From contig NZ_JAHHPO010000066.1 in NCBI RefSeq assembly GCF_024606365.1, positions 1 to 52,802 on the forward strand: DNA of 52,802 nt, read 5' to 3'. Position numbers and translations under genes: made by a program. The notes under the pieces are model-generated. The model saw only the letters and a program-made list of their open reading frames with translations, ran no database searches and was not told where the DNA came from. Source of the stretch: Endozoicomonas sp. ONNA2. GTDB lineage: Bacteria; Pseudomonadota; Gammaproteobacteria; Pseudomonadales; Endozoicomonadaceae. Within the stretch, counting starts at the first letter, position 1, and each line of letters begins with the position of its first letter. Below, one piece after another: positions 19,662 through 29,230 of this stretch.

Positions 19662-19690
19662 TTAGCTGAAGTTGAAATAGAGGGTATAAT
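19662..19690 (+). promoter_or_regulatory. Possible guaB promoter
   Basis: A perfect TATAAT (19685-19690) lies about 40 bases before guaB. The -35 at the usual distance (TTAGCT, 19662-19667) is poor, so an activator or an alternative spacing may be involved. No clear PurR box was recognised. Confidence 0.4.
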
Positions 19691-19729
19691 TGTTCGAATT
19701 TTTTTCCCATAAACTCTTGGTAACAGGCA

Positions 19730-21199
19730 ATGCTGAGAATTGCACAAGATGCACTTACCTTCGATGATGTCCTCCTTCTGCCCGGCTACTCCGAAGTCCT
19801 CCCCAAAGATGTCTCTTTGAAAACCAGGCTGACCTGTGGTATTGAGTTGAATATTCCGCTGATTTCTGCCGCGATGGATACCGTTACCGAAGCGTCTCTG
19901 GCTATTGCCATGGCACAGGAAGGTGGCATCGGGATTATTCATAAGAATATGACGCCCGAGCAGCAGGCCGCTGAAGTTCGCAAGGTCAAGAAGCACGAAA
20001 GTGGTGTGGTCAAGGATCCGATTACCATTGATGCCAGTGCCACCGTCAGAGATCTTCTGGAGTTGACCTCCAGACATAATATCTCCGGTGTTCCCGTGCT
20101 CTATGGCAGCGACCTGGTGGGTATTGTGACCAGCCGTGACGTCCGGTTTGTCTCCAATCTGGATCGAGCCGTTTCCGAGATCATGACCCAAAAAGACCGT
20201 CTGGTGACGGTTCAGGAAGGCACTGACCCGGACACCGTTCGCCAGCTTCTGCACAAGCACCGTATTGAAAAAGTGCTGGTGGTTGATGGTCAGTTCAATC
20301 TCACCGGTATGATGACCGTTAAGGACATTAAAAAGGCCCAGCAGTACCCGAATGCGTCGAAAGACAGTCAGGGGCAGTTAAGAGTGGGGGCCGCGGTGGG
20401 TACCGGTGCTGAAACACCTGAGCGTGTTGCTGCCCTGGTGGCTGCTGGTGTTGATGTCATTATTGTAGATACTGCTCATGGTCATTCTCTTGGTGTGATT
20501 GAGCGAGTGAAGTGGGTGAAGGAAAACTATCCGCAGGTTCAGGTAATTGGCGGTAATATTGCCACCGCCGAGGCAGGCAGGGCCCTGGTCGAAGCCGGTG
20601 CTGATGGGGTTAAAGTGGGTATCGGTCCTGGCTCTATCTGCACTACCCGAATTGTTACCGGTATCGGTGTGCCCCAGATCAGTGCGGTAGCCAATGTGGT
20701 GGAAGCGCTGAAAGAGACCGGAGTCCCTGTGATTGCCGATGGCGGTATCCGTTTTTCCGGTGATATGGCAAAAGCGATTGTTGCCGGTGCCAGCACTGTC
20801 ATGCTGGGCAGTATGCTGGCAGGTACCGAAGAGGCGCCAGGTGAAGTGGAACTTTACCAGGGGCGCAGCTACAAAGCTTATCGTGGTATGGGCTCTTTGG
20901 GGGCAATGTCCCGGGTTTCCGGTTCCAGTGACCGTTATTTCCAGAGTTCAGAAGAAGGCGCCGAAAAACTGGTTCCTGAAGGTATTGAAGGCCGTGTGCC
21001 TTACAAGGGGCCTCTTCATGCCATTATCCATCAGATGGTGGGTGGCTTGCGTGCCGCGATGGGCTATACCGGCTCACCTGATATGGCAGCCATGCGTACC
21101 CGGCCACAGTTTGTGCGCGTGACCAATGCCGGTATGGCCGAGTCTCATGTTCACGATGTGACAATCACCAAAGAAGCGCCTAACTACCGTGTTGGTTAA
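19730..21199 (+). CDS. guaB: IMP dehydrogenase
   Basis: Oxidises IMP to XMP, the committed step of GMP synthesis. The 489-residue protein has the (beta/alpha)8 catalytic domain interrupted by two CBS domains (about 93-205). The catalytic Cys304 is in [13 protein letters not shown] and the flap region follows in the C-terminal third. guaA lies 50 bases downstream, giving a guaBA operon. Confidence 0.98.
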   Translation: MLRIAQDALTFDDVLLLPGYSEVLPKDVSLKTRLTCGIELNIPLISAAMDTVTEASLAIAMAQEGGIGIIHKNMTPEQQAAEVRKVKKHESGVVKDPITIDASATVRDLLELTSRHNISGVPVLYGSDLVGIVTSRDVRFVSNLDRAVSEIMTQKDRLVTVQEGTDPDTVRQLLHKHRIEKVLVVDGQFNLTGMMTVKDIKKAQQYPNASKDSQGQLRVGAAVGTGAETPERVAALVAAGVDVIIVDTAHGHSLGVIERVKWVKENYPQVQVIGGNIATAEAGRALVEAGADGVKVGIGPGSICTTRIVTGIGVPQISAVANVVEALKETGVPVIADGGIRFSGDMAKAIVAGASTVMLGSMLAGTEEAPGEVELYQGRSYKAYRGMGSLGAMSRVSGSSDRYFQSSEEGAEKLVPEGIEGRVPYKGPLHAIIHQMVGGLRAAMGYTGSPDMAAMRTRPQFVRVTNAGMAESHVHDVTITKEAPNYRVG

Positions 21200-21249
21200 C
21201 TATGGGGAAGTCTCCCTGCTTTGCTGATGACAGGATTTAGAGATTAATC

Positions 21250-22827
21250 ATGTCCCAGGATATTCATTCCGATCGCATTCTGATTCTTGATTTTGGTTCC
21301 CAGTATACTCAGCTTATCGCTCGAAGAGTTCGCGAGATCGGTGTTTATTGTGAACTTCATCCCTACGATATGGATGACGCCGCGATTCGGGCGTTCAACC
21401 CGAAAGGGATTATTTTGTCCGGTGGCCCTGATTCCGTTACCGGTGGTAATTCTCCAAGAGCAGCCAGCATTGTTTTTGAACTCGGTGTTCCTGTGCTGGG
21501 TATCTGTTATGGCATGCAGATCATGGCAGAACAGATGGGGGGCAAGGTTAGTACCTCTCACCTGCGTGAGTTTGGCTATGCCCAGGTTCAGCTGGAAGCG
21601 AAAGTGCGCCTGTTTGATGGTATTGAAGACCATGTCTGTGAAGGTGGCTATCTGACTCTGGATGTCTGGATGAGCCATGGGGATAAAGTGACCGCCATTC
21701 CTGATGGCTTTGTGGTTGCTGCTGTCACCGATTCCTGCCCGATTGCAGCCATGGCGTGTGAAGAAAAGCAGTATTACGGCGTTCAGTTTCACCCTGAAGT
21801 GACGCATACCACCCAGGGATTACGAATTCTTGAGCGTTTTGTGGTTTGCATTGCCAAGTGCCAAAAACTCTGGACGCCGGGCAAGATTATTGATGACGCT
21901 ATTGCCCGTATTCGTGAGCAGGTGAACGATCATAAGGTGTTGCTTGGGCTGTCTGGTGGCGTTGATTCCAGTGTTGTAGCGGCGCTGCTGCATAAGGCTA
22001 TTGGTGATCAGCTGGTCTGCGTCTTTGTGGATAATGGTTTGCTCCGTCTCCATGAAGGCGACCAGGTGATGACTATGTTTGCCGAAAATATGGGGATTCG
22101 GGTTATTCGTGCAAATTCTGAAACGATGTTCCTGCGTCGTCTCAAAGGTGTTCAGGACCCTGAAGACAAGCGCAAGATCATTGGTAAGACTTTTATCGAA
22201 GTGTTTGATCAGCATGCCAGTGCGCTGGGTAACATCGCTTTTCTGGCACAGGGTACTATCTATCCGGATATAATTGAATCAGCTGGCTCACAAACCGGTA
22301 AGGCGCATGTAATAAAGTCCCATCATAATGTGGGTGGGCTGCCGGAACAGATGAAGATGGCCTTGGTTGAGCCGCTTCGCGAGCTGTTCAAGGATGAGGT
22401 TCGAACCATTGGTCTGGAACTGGGCCTGCCTTATGACATGGTGTACCGTCACCCATTCCCGGGGCCGGGGCTTGGTGTTCGCATCCTGGGTGAAGTCAGG
22501 AAAGAGTATGCGGATATTCTTCGCCAGGCAGATGCTATTTTCATCGAAGAGCTGCGAAAGGCAGGCTGGTATCAAAAAACCAGTCAGGCTTTTGCGGTAT
22601 TCCTGCCGGTGAAATCCGTTGGCGTGGTGGGAGATGGTCGCCGCTATGAATATGTGATTGCCCTCAGAGCCGTAGAAACCATTGACTTTATGACCGCTCG
22701 CTGGGCTCACCTGCCTTATGATCTGCTGGAGAAAGTGTCTAACCGTATCATCAATGAAATTGAGCATGTTTCAAGGGTGACCTATGATGTATCCAGTAAG
22801 CCACCGGGTACGATTGAGTGGGAGTGA
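21250..22827 (+). CDS. guaA: GMP synthase (glutamine-hydrolysing)
   Basis: Converts XMP to GMP using glutamine. The 525-residue protein has a class I glutamine amidotransferase domain (nucleophile Cys86 in GICYGMQ, HPEV further on). The ATP-pyrophosphatase P-loop SGGVDSSV is near residue 238, and a C-terminal dimerisation domain ends in KPPGTIEWE. It forms an operon with guaB. Confidence 0.98.
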   Translation: MSQDIHSDRILILDFGSQYTQLIARRVREIGVYCELHPYDMDDAAIRAFNPKGIILSGGPDSVTGGNSPRAASIVFELGVPVLGICYGMQIMAEQMGGKVSTSHLREFGYAQVQLEAKVRLFDGIEDHVCEGGYLTLDVWMSHGDKVTAIPDGFVVAAVTDSCPIAAMACEEKQYYGVQFHPEVTHTTQGLRILERFVVCIAKCQKLWTPGKIIDDAIARIREQVNDHKVLLGLSGGVDSSVVAALLHKAIGDQLVCVFVDNGLLRLHEGDQVMTMFAENMGIRVIRANSETMFLRRLKGVQDPEDKRKIIGKTFIEVFDQHASALGNIAFLAQGTIYPDIIESAGSQTGKAHVIKSHHNVGGLPEQMKMALVEPLRELFKDEVRTIGLELGLPYDMVYRHPFPGPGLGVRILGEVRKEYADILRQADAIFIEELRKAGWYQKTSQAFAVFLPVKSVGVVGDGRRYEYVIALRAVETIDFMTARWAHLPYDLLEKVSNRIINEIEHVSRVTYDVSSKPPGTIEWE

Positions 22828-22899
22828 TCCAGTTATTGCTAAATGTAATAACTAATTCCGGTCCTTACATTTGCTTTGGGTACTTATATCGGGAGCAAT

Positions 22900-22914
22900 G
22901 GTGCATAATGCACC
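22900..22914. other. 15-bp perfect palindrome upstream of the lysine riboswitch
   Basis: GGTGCAT (22900-22906), a central A, and ATGCACC (22908-22914) form a perfect dyad, about 60 bases before the riboswitch. It has the look of a dimeric repressor operator, or of a hairpin ending guaA mRNA, although no T-run follows. Confidence 0.4.
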
Positions 22915-22973
22915 TAACCAGGGGGATGTAGTCAATATACAGTCGTGCTACATTCCAGCCTGTGATCCTCTTT

Positions 22974-23141
22974 CCCTAGTTAGAGGCGCACTATGTTATG
23001 AGTAAGCCGGAATAGGGTGACGTCCGCAGTCCGGTTGAAAGGAAATGGTGCCGAAGTGAGCCTGGTGGTCAACCAGCTTCACTGGCAGTGCATCAAATAG
23101 GTGTACTACTGTCACAGTTTTTACTGTGGAGAGCTAACGGG
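22974..23141 (+). promoter_or_regulatory. Lysine riboswitch (L box)
   Basis: The leader carries the conserved pieces of a lysine riboswitch in order. These are AGAGGCGC (22982-22989), GAGTAA (23000-23005), GAAAGG and GTGCCGAAG (around 23037-23056), CTGG further on, then ACTGTCACAG...CTGTGGAGAGCTAAC (23108-23138). GTTAG (22979-22983) pairs with CTAAC (23134-23138) to close P1, with CCC/GGG continuing the helix. The next gene is a NhaC-family transporter, a known target of L boxes in gammaproteobacteria. No strong terminator follows, so control may act on translation. Confidence 0.85.
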
Positions 23142-23254
23142 TACCAGAAAGTGCTAATTAGATTTTCTTTAAACGCGCTTCCTCCATGTACACTTGCCTC
23201 CTGATCTAATGACAACTGGTTCACTCATCCCTGACAAGCACTGGAATCACCGGG

Positions 23255-24874
23255 ATGGGTAATCTAAACGAGATCAGTTTTATGGAATTAACCAGTTTCA
23301 GTGATTCGTCGTTATCTTTATTGGCTCCAGCCATCGCAATTATTCTGGCAGTAATAACCCGGAAGGTATTATGGTCTCTGGGCGCTGGTATTGTTACCGG
23401 TGCATTACTGCTGGCACAGTTTAAGCCTCTTGTCACCATTCGCCGAATTTTTGCCGGGTTGGTGGAGGTGTTTTGGGATGAAGGCCTTAATTTAAGCAAT
23501 ATCTATATTCTGTTGTTTTTGCTGGTTCTGGGGGTAATTTCCAGTCTGATCAGTATTTCTGGTGGAGCCAGGGCTTTTGGTGAGTGGGCCCGCCATCGTG
23601 TCAAGACTCGTCAGGGCTCGCAGATGCTGACGGTTTTTCTCGGTGTTATCATCTTCATTGATGATTATTTCAACAGCCTTGCCGTGGGGAGTATTAGTCG
23701 GCCGCTAACGGATCGGCACAAAGTCTCAAGAGCCAAGCTCGCTTATTTGATTGATTCCACCGCTGCGCCAATCTGCGTAATTATGCCAATTTCAAGCTGG
23801 GGTGCTTATATCATTGCCCTGGTGGGAGCTATTATGGTGACCCATGGTGCAAGCGTTGATAGCCCTGTCATTTCATTTCTGGCTATGGTTCCTATGAACC
23901 TTTATGCAATTTTTGCCTTGGCGCTGGTTTTCTGTACAGCAGCCATGGATCTTAATATTGGCCCTATGGCCAAGCACGAGAGGGCTGCATTTTCTGGCAC
24001 ACTTTTTGATTCCAATAAGGGTAATCCGCCGGGTGCTCCAGCTCTGGAAGAAGATAATGATGGCCGTGTTGCCGACCTTATTGCACCGATTCTGGTGTTG
24101 GTACTGGCAACTATGGCAGCCATGATCTGGACGGGGTATACAGCTCTCGCTGGTGATGATCGGGCATTTTCCATTCTCGGTGCATTTGAGCATACCGATG
24201 TTACATTATCACTGATCATTGGTGGTATGATTGGACTCTTGTTTGCGATAACCCGTTTGCTGCGTCGCAATATTTCCGGAAAAATATGGATGAAAGCGAT
24301 CGTTGAGGGTAGCAGGTCAATGTTGCCAGCTATCTATATTCTTGTGTTTGCCTGGGTTCTGACAGGGATAATTGGCCAGCTGGAGACCGGTAAGTATCTG
24401 GCAGGCCTGGTTAGCGGGAATATTTCTCCAAGTTTTCTGCCAATGATTCTTTTTATTGTCTCTGGTGTGATGGCTTTTGCAACCGGAACCAGTTGGGGAA
24501 CCTTTGGTATTATGTTGCCAATTGCCGGGGATATGGCTGCAGCAGCTGATCTGGCCATGATGCTGCCCATGCTGGCTTCTGTGCTGGCAGGTGCTGTATT
24601 TGGTGATCACAGCTCGCCAATTTCTGATACCACCATCCTTTCGTCCATCGGGGCATCCTGTCACCATATGGATCATGTCAATACCCAGTTACCTTACGCA
24701 ATTGGCATAGCGGCTGTAGCAATGTTAGGATATTTGGTCATGGGGGTCACTCACTCCATTTCGTTAGGCTTTGTTGCATCACTGGTGGCATTTATAGCTC
24801 TTATTTGTTTATTCAGAAGGATCTCTTTGAAATCCCGCTCACTGACACCCGCTTCCGGGCATATGGTCAAGTAA
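23255..24874 (+). CDS. lysW: NhaC-family transporter, probable lysine importer (LysW type)
   Basis: An integral membrane protein of the NhaC antiporter family with about 11-13 hydrophobic segments. It has characteristic motifs FIDDYFNSLAVGSISRPLTD, TGTSWGTFGIMLPIAGDM and GDHSSPISDTTILSS. Families like this are often called Na+/H+ antiporters. The lysine riboswitch directly upstream instead points to lysine uptake, as proposed for LysW in Vibrio and Shewanella. ATG 23282 (MELTSFSDS) is an equally plausible start. The gene name is by analogy; transport of lysine is inferred from regulation, not from substrate residues. Confidence 0.85.
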   Translation: MGNLNEISFMELTSFSDSSLSLLAPAIAIILAVITRKVLWSLGAGIVTGALLLAQFKPLVTIRRIFAGLVEVFWDEGLNLSNIYILLFLLVLGVISSLISISGGARAFGEWARHRVKTRQGSQMLTVFLGVIIFIDDYFNSLAVGSISRPLTDRHKVSRAKLAYLIDSTAAPICVIMPISSWGAYIIALVGAIMVTHGASVDSPVISFLAMVPMNLYAIFALALVFCTAAMDLNIGPMAKHERAAFSGTLFDSNKGNPPGAPALEEDNDGRVADLIAPILVLVLATMAAMIWTGYTALAGDDRAFSILGAFEHTDVTLSLIIGGMIGLLFAITRLLRRNISGKIWMKAIVEGSRSMLPAIYILVFAWVLTGIIGQLETGKYLAGLVSGNISPSFLPMILFIVSGVMAFATGTSWGTFGIMLPIAGDMAAAADLAMMLPMLASVLAGAVFGDHSSPISDTTILSSIGASCHHMDHVNTQLPYAIGIAAVAMLGYLVMGVTHSISLGFVASLVAFIALICLFRRISLKSRSLTPASGHMVK

Positions 24875-24946
24875 TAAAGCTGCACTATGCTTAAGGAGAG
24901 GCAGAGATGCCTTTTTGAACTTTTCTAAAACAAGGGCATGGATGCT

Positions 24947-25372
24947 ATGAGCTTTGAACAATTGATGAATTCATACGCTGCTCGTCAACAGATGGGTGAG
25001 CTGGAGAGTGAAAATGACCAATATAACCTGGTGGTTAATGATCAGATAAAAATTGCCTGTTTTCTGGCTAATGGTCGCTTTTATGTTTATAGCATCATTG
25101 CAAAGTTGCCTGAAGAAAACAGCAAGCGAGAAGAACTATTGACCAGGCTGCTGAAAAAAAATCTGGCTCTGGTTGCCTATGAGCGAGTTTCATTGTGTAT
25201 AGATCCCGATAAAAATGCACTTGCTCTGTATGCATCTGCTCCTGCAAAGAGTCTCAGTGTTGATGTAATCGAACAGACAATTGCTGCATTGGCCAATAAT
25301 TATGAACTTTTTGTACAATGGCTTGGTCAAAGCGCCCCCTCTCCGGGCTCTGCCATGATGTTCATGCCCTAA
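24947..25372 (+). CDS. CesT-family type III secretion chaperone
   Basis: A small acidic protein of 141 residues from ATG 24947 (AAGGG ten bases upstream). Its pattern is typical of class I T3SS chaperones (CesT/SycE/YscB-like): helix (FEQLMNSYAARQQMG), a central beta-sheet (YNLVVNDQIKIACF, RFYVYSIIAKL, ALVAYERVSLCIDPDKNALALYAS) and a C-terminal helix (VIEQTIAALANNYELFVQWL). Such chaperones are usually encoded next to their effector. Here the next gene, 56 bases downstream and co-directional, is the large glycosyltransferase/DUF4135 fusion, so that protein is its likely client. ATG 24938 is too close to the ribosome site. Confidence 0.75.
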   Translation: MSFEQLMNSYAARQQMGELESENDQYNLVVNDQIKIACFLANGRFYVYSIIAKLPEENSKREELLTRLLKKNLALVAYERVSLCIDPDKNALALYASAPAKSLSVDVIEQTIAALANNYELFVQWLGQSAPSPGSAMMFMP

Positions 25373-25428
25373 CAGAAGCGGCTGTCAGATCGATATATAA
25401 GGTATGTCAATGATTAGAGTTGTTCGAT

Positions 25429-28400
25429 ATGCCTTCGAAAAAGCAGCGATCCACCGATTCCTCAGTATTTGGCTGCCTGGTGGCCAGTACTGAATCTGCC
25501 TATTTCAACGGACTTCGCCGTGCTAATGACGAGTTTCTGAAAGCAATCATTCGTTATAGCCGATTCCAAGAGATACATATATTTTCCCCCCAGTCGTTAT
25601 TGCCGGAGTTTAAGTCAGGCTGGGAAACTTTTCTGCAGCACTATGGCAGCGATAAAGCCATCCAGTTCTTACCAGCGCATGAGTTAAACCGGTATTTTTC
25701 CAGGGTCAGGTATCAGGTTTTTCACCAAGGGGATCCCTGGATTGGTAATCTCGCAGCGCTTCGTGATGCTTATTGTCTGGAGCCATTTCCTGTTACGGGT
25801 CGGGCGCATACCCTGAGTACAGACTCAAACATGTCAAATACCCGTGATCTTCTGCTATCACCGCTAAAAAGCTGTGATGCAATTTTATGCAGCAGCGAGG
25901 CGCAGAAAAAAGTGATGATGCGTCTATTGTCTGCCGCGAGTTCCCGTATTTCAGATCATATTGGTGTGGCTATACCTTATAAAGGAAGCGTTCTGAAGCT
26001 GCCTCTGGGGATTGAGCCTGATGAATGCTATGCCGGTGCCAAAGAGGAAGCCAGGGGTTTATTGGGTATTGAGCAGACGTCTTTTGTGATTTTGACCCTT
26101 GGACGAATTGCTCCTTCCGATAAGATGGATCTCCAGCCAGTATTGCTGGTAATGAATGATCTGGTGGAACAGTATGGTCACCGAAATATCAAGTGGATTG
26201 TTGCTGGTGCTGGAGATGCAGGCAGTCCGACCGTGCAGTCCCTGTTAAAACAAGCCTATGCTCTAAACCTTGAAGGTTGTATTCGCTTTGAGCTGGAAAT
26301 TGAAGATGACCGTAAACATCAATGGCTGTCAGCCTGTGATATGGTTCTGACGCTTGCGGATAACATTCAGGAAAGCTTTGGAATTGTGCCGTTGGAGGCA
26401 ATGGTTAATGGCAAGGCTGTTGTTTTATCCGACTGGAATGGTTACTCGGAATTGTTGGAGGATGGAATCAGCGGCTGTTTGATTGAAACCGTATCGACAG
26501 ACTTGGATGATCTTGCTCGTCCTGTCGGTTCATTATTGACAAACCATGCTCATTTCCTCCAGGCGCAGGGAACGGCGGTCAATTTGAGTCAATGTGCAGA
26601 GAAGATTCATCAACTGATTCAAGACCCCGGGCTTCTGTTGAGCATGGGAGAACGGGGAAGACAGAGAGTTTTTGATCACTATCGATGGGAAACCATTGTT
26701 GAAGAATATCATCAGTTGGTGAATGGCCTTAATAAAGACACGGATCAGATTTCCCGATTAAATAAAAGGCCGGTGGGACTTCCATATCACCAGATATTTG
26801 AGCATTACCCAGCCAATCAGTTAGTAGATGACCAATACCTTAAGACGACGGATCGAGGCGTTAGATTGCTGCAAAGAACCGAGCAGTATGTTCACTATGC
26901 CGAGATGGATTCATTCTTGGCAGCTGAACTGATTGACCAGGTATCCCGGCTTTGTTTATCCGGTTGCCATTTGACGGAGTTGAAAAAGCGGTTTCCTGAG
27001 GAACCGGCGCTTTTATTGAATATTATGTGGATGTGTAAATATCAAGTGCTGGCCCTTACCGATGAACCGTTAAGGAAGTCGGCTAACAATCAAAAAAGAT
27101 GGTGGCCTGAACAACAGAGGCTACCGGCGGAGGTGATGCTGCATCTTGATTGTGCAGAACCTCATCGTTTCAAACTCATCGAGCCTTTGCTTCGCTGGCT
27201 GGATTTGCAGCTGGCGTGCTACCACAACCGGCCTGAAAATCCCGGATTTCGAGCTAGCCTGCTAAAGCCCTTTGCTGCCAAGCTCGATGGCCAGCTATTA
27301 CAGGCCATTGCCTGGGTTGCGGATATCAAGGGGGCCAAGCAATATACCGATGTGTTGGACTATGTCATTGAGCAGGGTGGGATGCTATACCTGAGTGCTG
27401 AATTTCCCTTGTGGTATCGCTTAAATCGTTTATGGGTTATCCATACACTGAAAGACTTTAAACAATTATTTGTCCGGTTTTACCAAGATATTGGGGAAAT
27501 CAATCAGCTATTTTCTGACTCTTGGCAAAAACCAGCGCAGAGTATAGCTAGCCTTGATTATCCGTTGACTGCGTCTTCTGACATGATTGCCATTATCCTC
27601 TGTGATAATGGCGAAAAACTGGTTTATAAAAACAGGGATTTGGCTGTCGAGCGCCAGATTATCGGGCACACTGCAGATAATAGTAATATCGCAGGTAAAC
27701 TTAACCAATGGCTGGGTGGGCGACCAGGTCTGGCAACCATTAGGATATTGCCAGGGTCTTGTGATGGTGACTACGGCTATTGTGAGTTTATTACTAAAGA
27801 CCTCGATGAGGCACTGGATGACCGGCAGATTAACGATTATTACCAGCGCCTTGGGGTTATTGCTGGTATATCGATTCTGCTGGGATTGGGAGATGTTCAT
27901 AACCGGAATGTGGTATCCAGAAATGCCATCCCTTACCTCGTGGATGTTAAGGCAGCTTTTTGCCCAAGTGTTATAAAAGCGTTCGAGTCGGAGTTTAATG
28001 ATCCCCAAAGAGCCTTCAGCGGTGCGGATAACAGCTTTATGCTCACGTCTGCCTGGAGCGTGTTTGAACAGTTTCACTTTTCAGGTTACAGGGATTGTTT
28101 ATACCAGTTGGTTGATGGTGAATTAGTCGAGATGCCGTCGGTTGAAGATAGTCTGGTGACCAATAATTTGGTTCGGACCGGTGAGAGTGACTCGTTATCG
28201 AACATCAAGCCTTTCCTTTGTAGTCAATATGCCAGCGCTTTTGAACAAGGCCTTGATGCGACGTTCAGGGTTGTCGTGGATCATCACAATGATTGGTGTG
28301 TGCTTTTGAACGCATGTAAAGGGATGTCTGTTTGTCACTTGCCCCGTTTGGATCAGCAGTTTTATTGGCAGCAGAAAGTGAATTTATGGACATTTCAAGG

Positions 28401-28824
28401 CTTCCAGGGATTCTCAGCAAAACGTCTGAGATATTATTTTGACAGAGTGATGAGTCGATTATGTCAAGGTGCAGAAGAGATTCAACGCTGGTGCGAACCT
28501 GAATGGTTTGAACCAGTAACACAGTTATCAGACGAGTTTGTTAAAAACTTGCTTTCTGGCTCAATGACAGTGCTTAGGCGGGAAATTGGAGCGAATGGGC
28601 TATTCAGTGAATCTTGTATATCCGGTGGAGTGATTTCTCACCACTATTTTTCAGTTGACACGTTGAGCAAGTCTGTCCGGCTGGTGCAGGATATGGCAGA
28701 GGATCCACAGAAAATGAATCGCTTCTTAACGTTTCTTACTGCGATAGTCAAACAGTGGCTCATTGAAGAGGTGTTGCCGGGAAAAAATTTCCCGGAAGCT
28801 TTGCGAGATAAGCTTCCGGAATAA
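25429..28824 (+). CDS. Glycosyltransferase (GT4-like) fused to a LanM/DUF4135 dehydratase-like kinase domain; candidate T3SS effector
   Basis: A 1131-residue protein. Residues about 1-440 are a GT-B fold glycosyltransferase of the GT4 type, with VILTLGRIAPSDKMD and the E-x7-E motif ESFGIVPLE (Glu315, Glu323) then GYSELLEDGISGCLI. Residues about 700-960 resemble the lanthipeptide synthetase (LanM) DUF4135 domain. They have KLVYKNRDLAVE (Lys734), LGDVHNRN (Asp822, His824, Asn827) and Asp839 in YLVDVKAAF. The Asp-x-His-x-x-Asn motif and the second Asp 17 residues later have the spacing I recall for LctM/CylM. The following acidic residue is Lys841 instead of Glu. The segment aligning with the elimination Arg/Thr pair reads FRVVVDHHNDW, keeping Arg but with His for Thr. 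There is no C-terminal LanC cyclase domain. A chaperone gene precedes it and T3SS structural genes follow convergently, so a secreted glycosyltransferase-kinase is plausible. Start ATG 25429; a TTG at 25420 is possible. The activity and secretion are inferred. Confidence 0.75.
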   Translation: MPSKKQRSTDSSVFGCLVASTESAYFNGLRRANDEFLKAIIRYSRFQEIHIFSPQSLLPEFKSGWETFLQHYGSDKAIQFLPAHELNRYFSRVRYQVFHQGDPWIGNLAALRDAYCLEPFPVTGRAHTLSTDSNMSNTRDLLLSPLKSCDAILCSSEAQKKVMMRLLSAASSRISDHIGVAIPYKGSVLKLPLGIEPDECYAGAKEEARGLLGIEQTSFVILTLGRIAPSDKMDLQPVLLVMNDLVEQYGHRNIKWIVAGAGDAGSPTVQSLLKQAYALNLEGCIRFELEIEDDRKHQWLSACDMVLTLADNIQESFGIVPLEAMVNGKAVVLSDWNGYSELLEDGISGCLIETVSTDLDDLARPVGSLLTNHAHFLQAQGTAVNLSQCAEKIHQLIQDPGLLLSMGERGRQRVFDHYRWETIVEEYHQLVNGLNKDTDQISRLNKRPVGLPYHQIFEHYPANQLVDDQYLKTTDRGVRLLQRTEQYVHYAEMDSFLAAELIDQVSRLCLSGCHLTELKKRFPEEPALLLNIMWMCKYQVLALTDEPLRKSANNQKRWWPEQQRLPAEVMLHLDCAEPHRFKLIEPLLRWLDLQLACYHNRPENPGFRASLLKPFAAKLDGQLLQAIAWVADIKGAKQYTDVLDYVIEQGGMLYLSAEFPLWYRLNRLWVIHTLKDFKQLFVRFYQDIGEINQLFSDSWQKPAQSIASLDYPLTASSDMIAIILCDNGEKLVYKNRDLAVERQIIGHTADNSNIAGKLNQWLGGRPGLATIRILPGSCDGDYGYCEFITKDLDEALDDRQINDYYQRLGVIAGISILLGLGDVHNRNVVSRNAIPYLVDVKAAFCPSVIKAFESEFNDPQRAFSGADNSFMLTSAWSVFEQFHFSGYRDCLYQLVDGELVEMPSVEDSLVTNNLVRTGESDSLSNIKPFLCSQYASAFEQGLDATFRVVVDHHNDWCVLLNACKGMSVCHLPRLDQQFYWQQKVNLWTFQGFQGFSAKRLRYYFDRVMSRLCQGAEEIQRWCEPEWFEPVTQLSDEFVKNLLSGSMTVLRREIGANGLFSESCISGGVISHHYFSVDTLSKSVRLVQDMAEDPQKMNRFLTFLTAIVKQWLIEEVLPGKNFPEALRDKLPE

Positions 28825-28826
28825 GG

Positions 28827-29201
28827 CTACTGGCCGTGGATGTTGGCAAGAAGTTCCCTGGCCATTTCAGCGGGTTCCAGCTCTTTTGAAGACAGCAACG
28901 GTTTAAGATAGTCTTCGCTTTCTTTATTCCGTCCCTCGAACATCAAGGCTAATCCCAGAAAAGCCTTGATAGTTGCATCATCAGGGTGCTTTACCAGACC
29001 TTCCTTATGCAACAGGTCAATAGCTTCCTGATGACGTTTTCGATTCATGAACTCAAGGGCAAAGCCAATGGTGCTAAGCGGGCTGTCAGGTCTGGCAGCC
29101 TCAATACCGTTGAAAATGCCAAAAGCATGTTTTGGAAGTCCGGTACCACTGGCCATAAAGCCTATATCTGCCAGAGTTTTTAAAAGCTTGTCATCAATCA
29201 T
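28827..29201 (-). CDS. sctG: T3SS needle chaperone SctG (YscG-like, TPR fold)
   Basis: A 124-residue helical protein with TPR-like repeats (GFALEFMNRKRHQEAIDLLHKEG, ALMFEGRNKESEDYLKPLL). It resembles YscG/PscG, which with YscE/PscE holds the needle subunit in the cytoplasm before export. The position right after the needle gene, and the overall order D-E-F-G, match the Yersinia ysc operon. The stop is two bases from the convergent stop of the glycosyltransferase fusion. The assignment rests on size, fold pattern and order. Confidence 0.75.
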   Translation of the reverse strand: MIDDKLLKTLADIGFMASGTGLPKHAFGIFNGIEAARPDSPLSTIGFALEFMNRKRHQEAIDLLHKEGLVKHPDDATIKAFLGLALMFEGRNKESEDYLKPLLSSKELEPAEMARELLANIHGQ

Positions 29202-29230
29202 TGCTGACTATCTCCATCCATAGAATTGGT

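Noticed and set aside
25429-28824. Lanthipeptide biosynthesis cluster
   Set aside because: There is no precursor peptide gene, no LanC cyclase domain and no dedicated exporter nearby, and the residue aligned with the elimination threonine is not conserved. The T3SS context explains the neighbourhood better.
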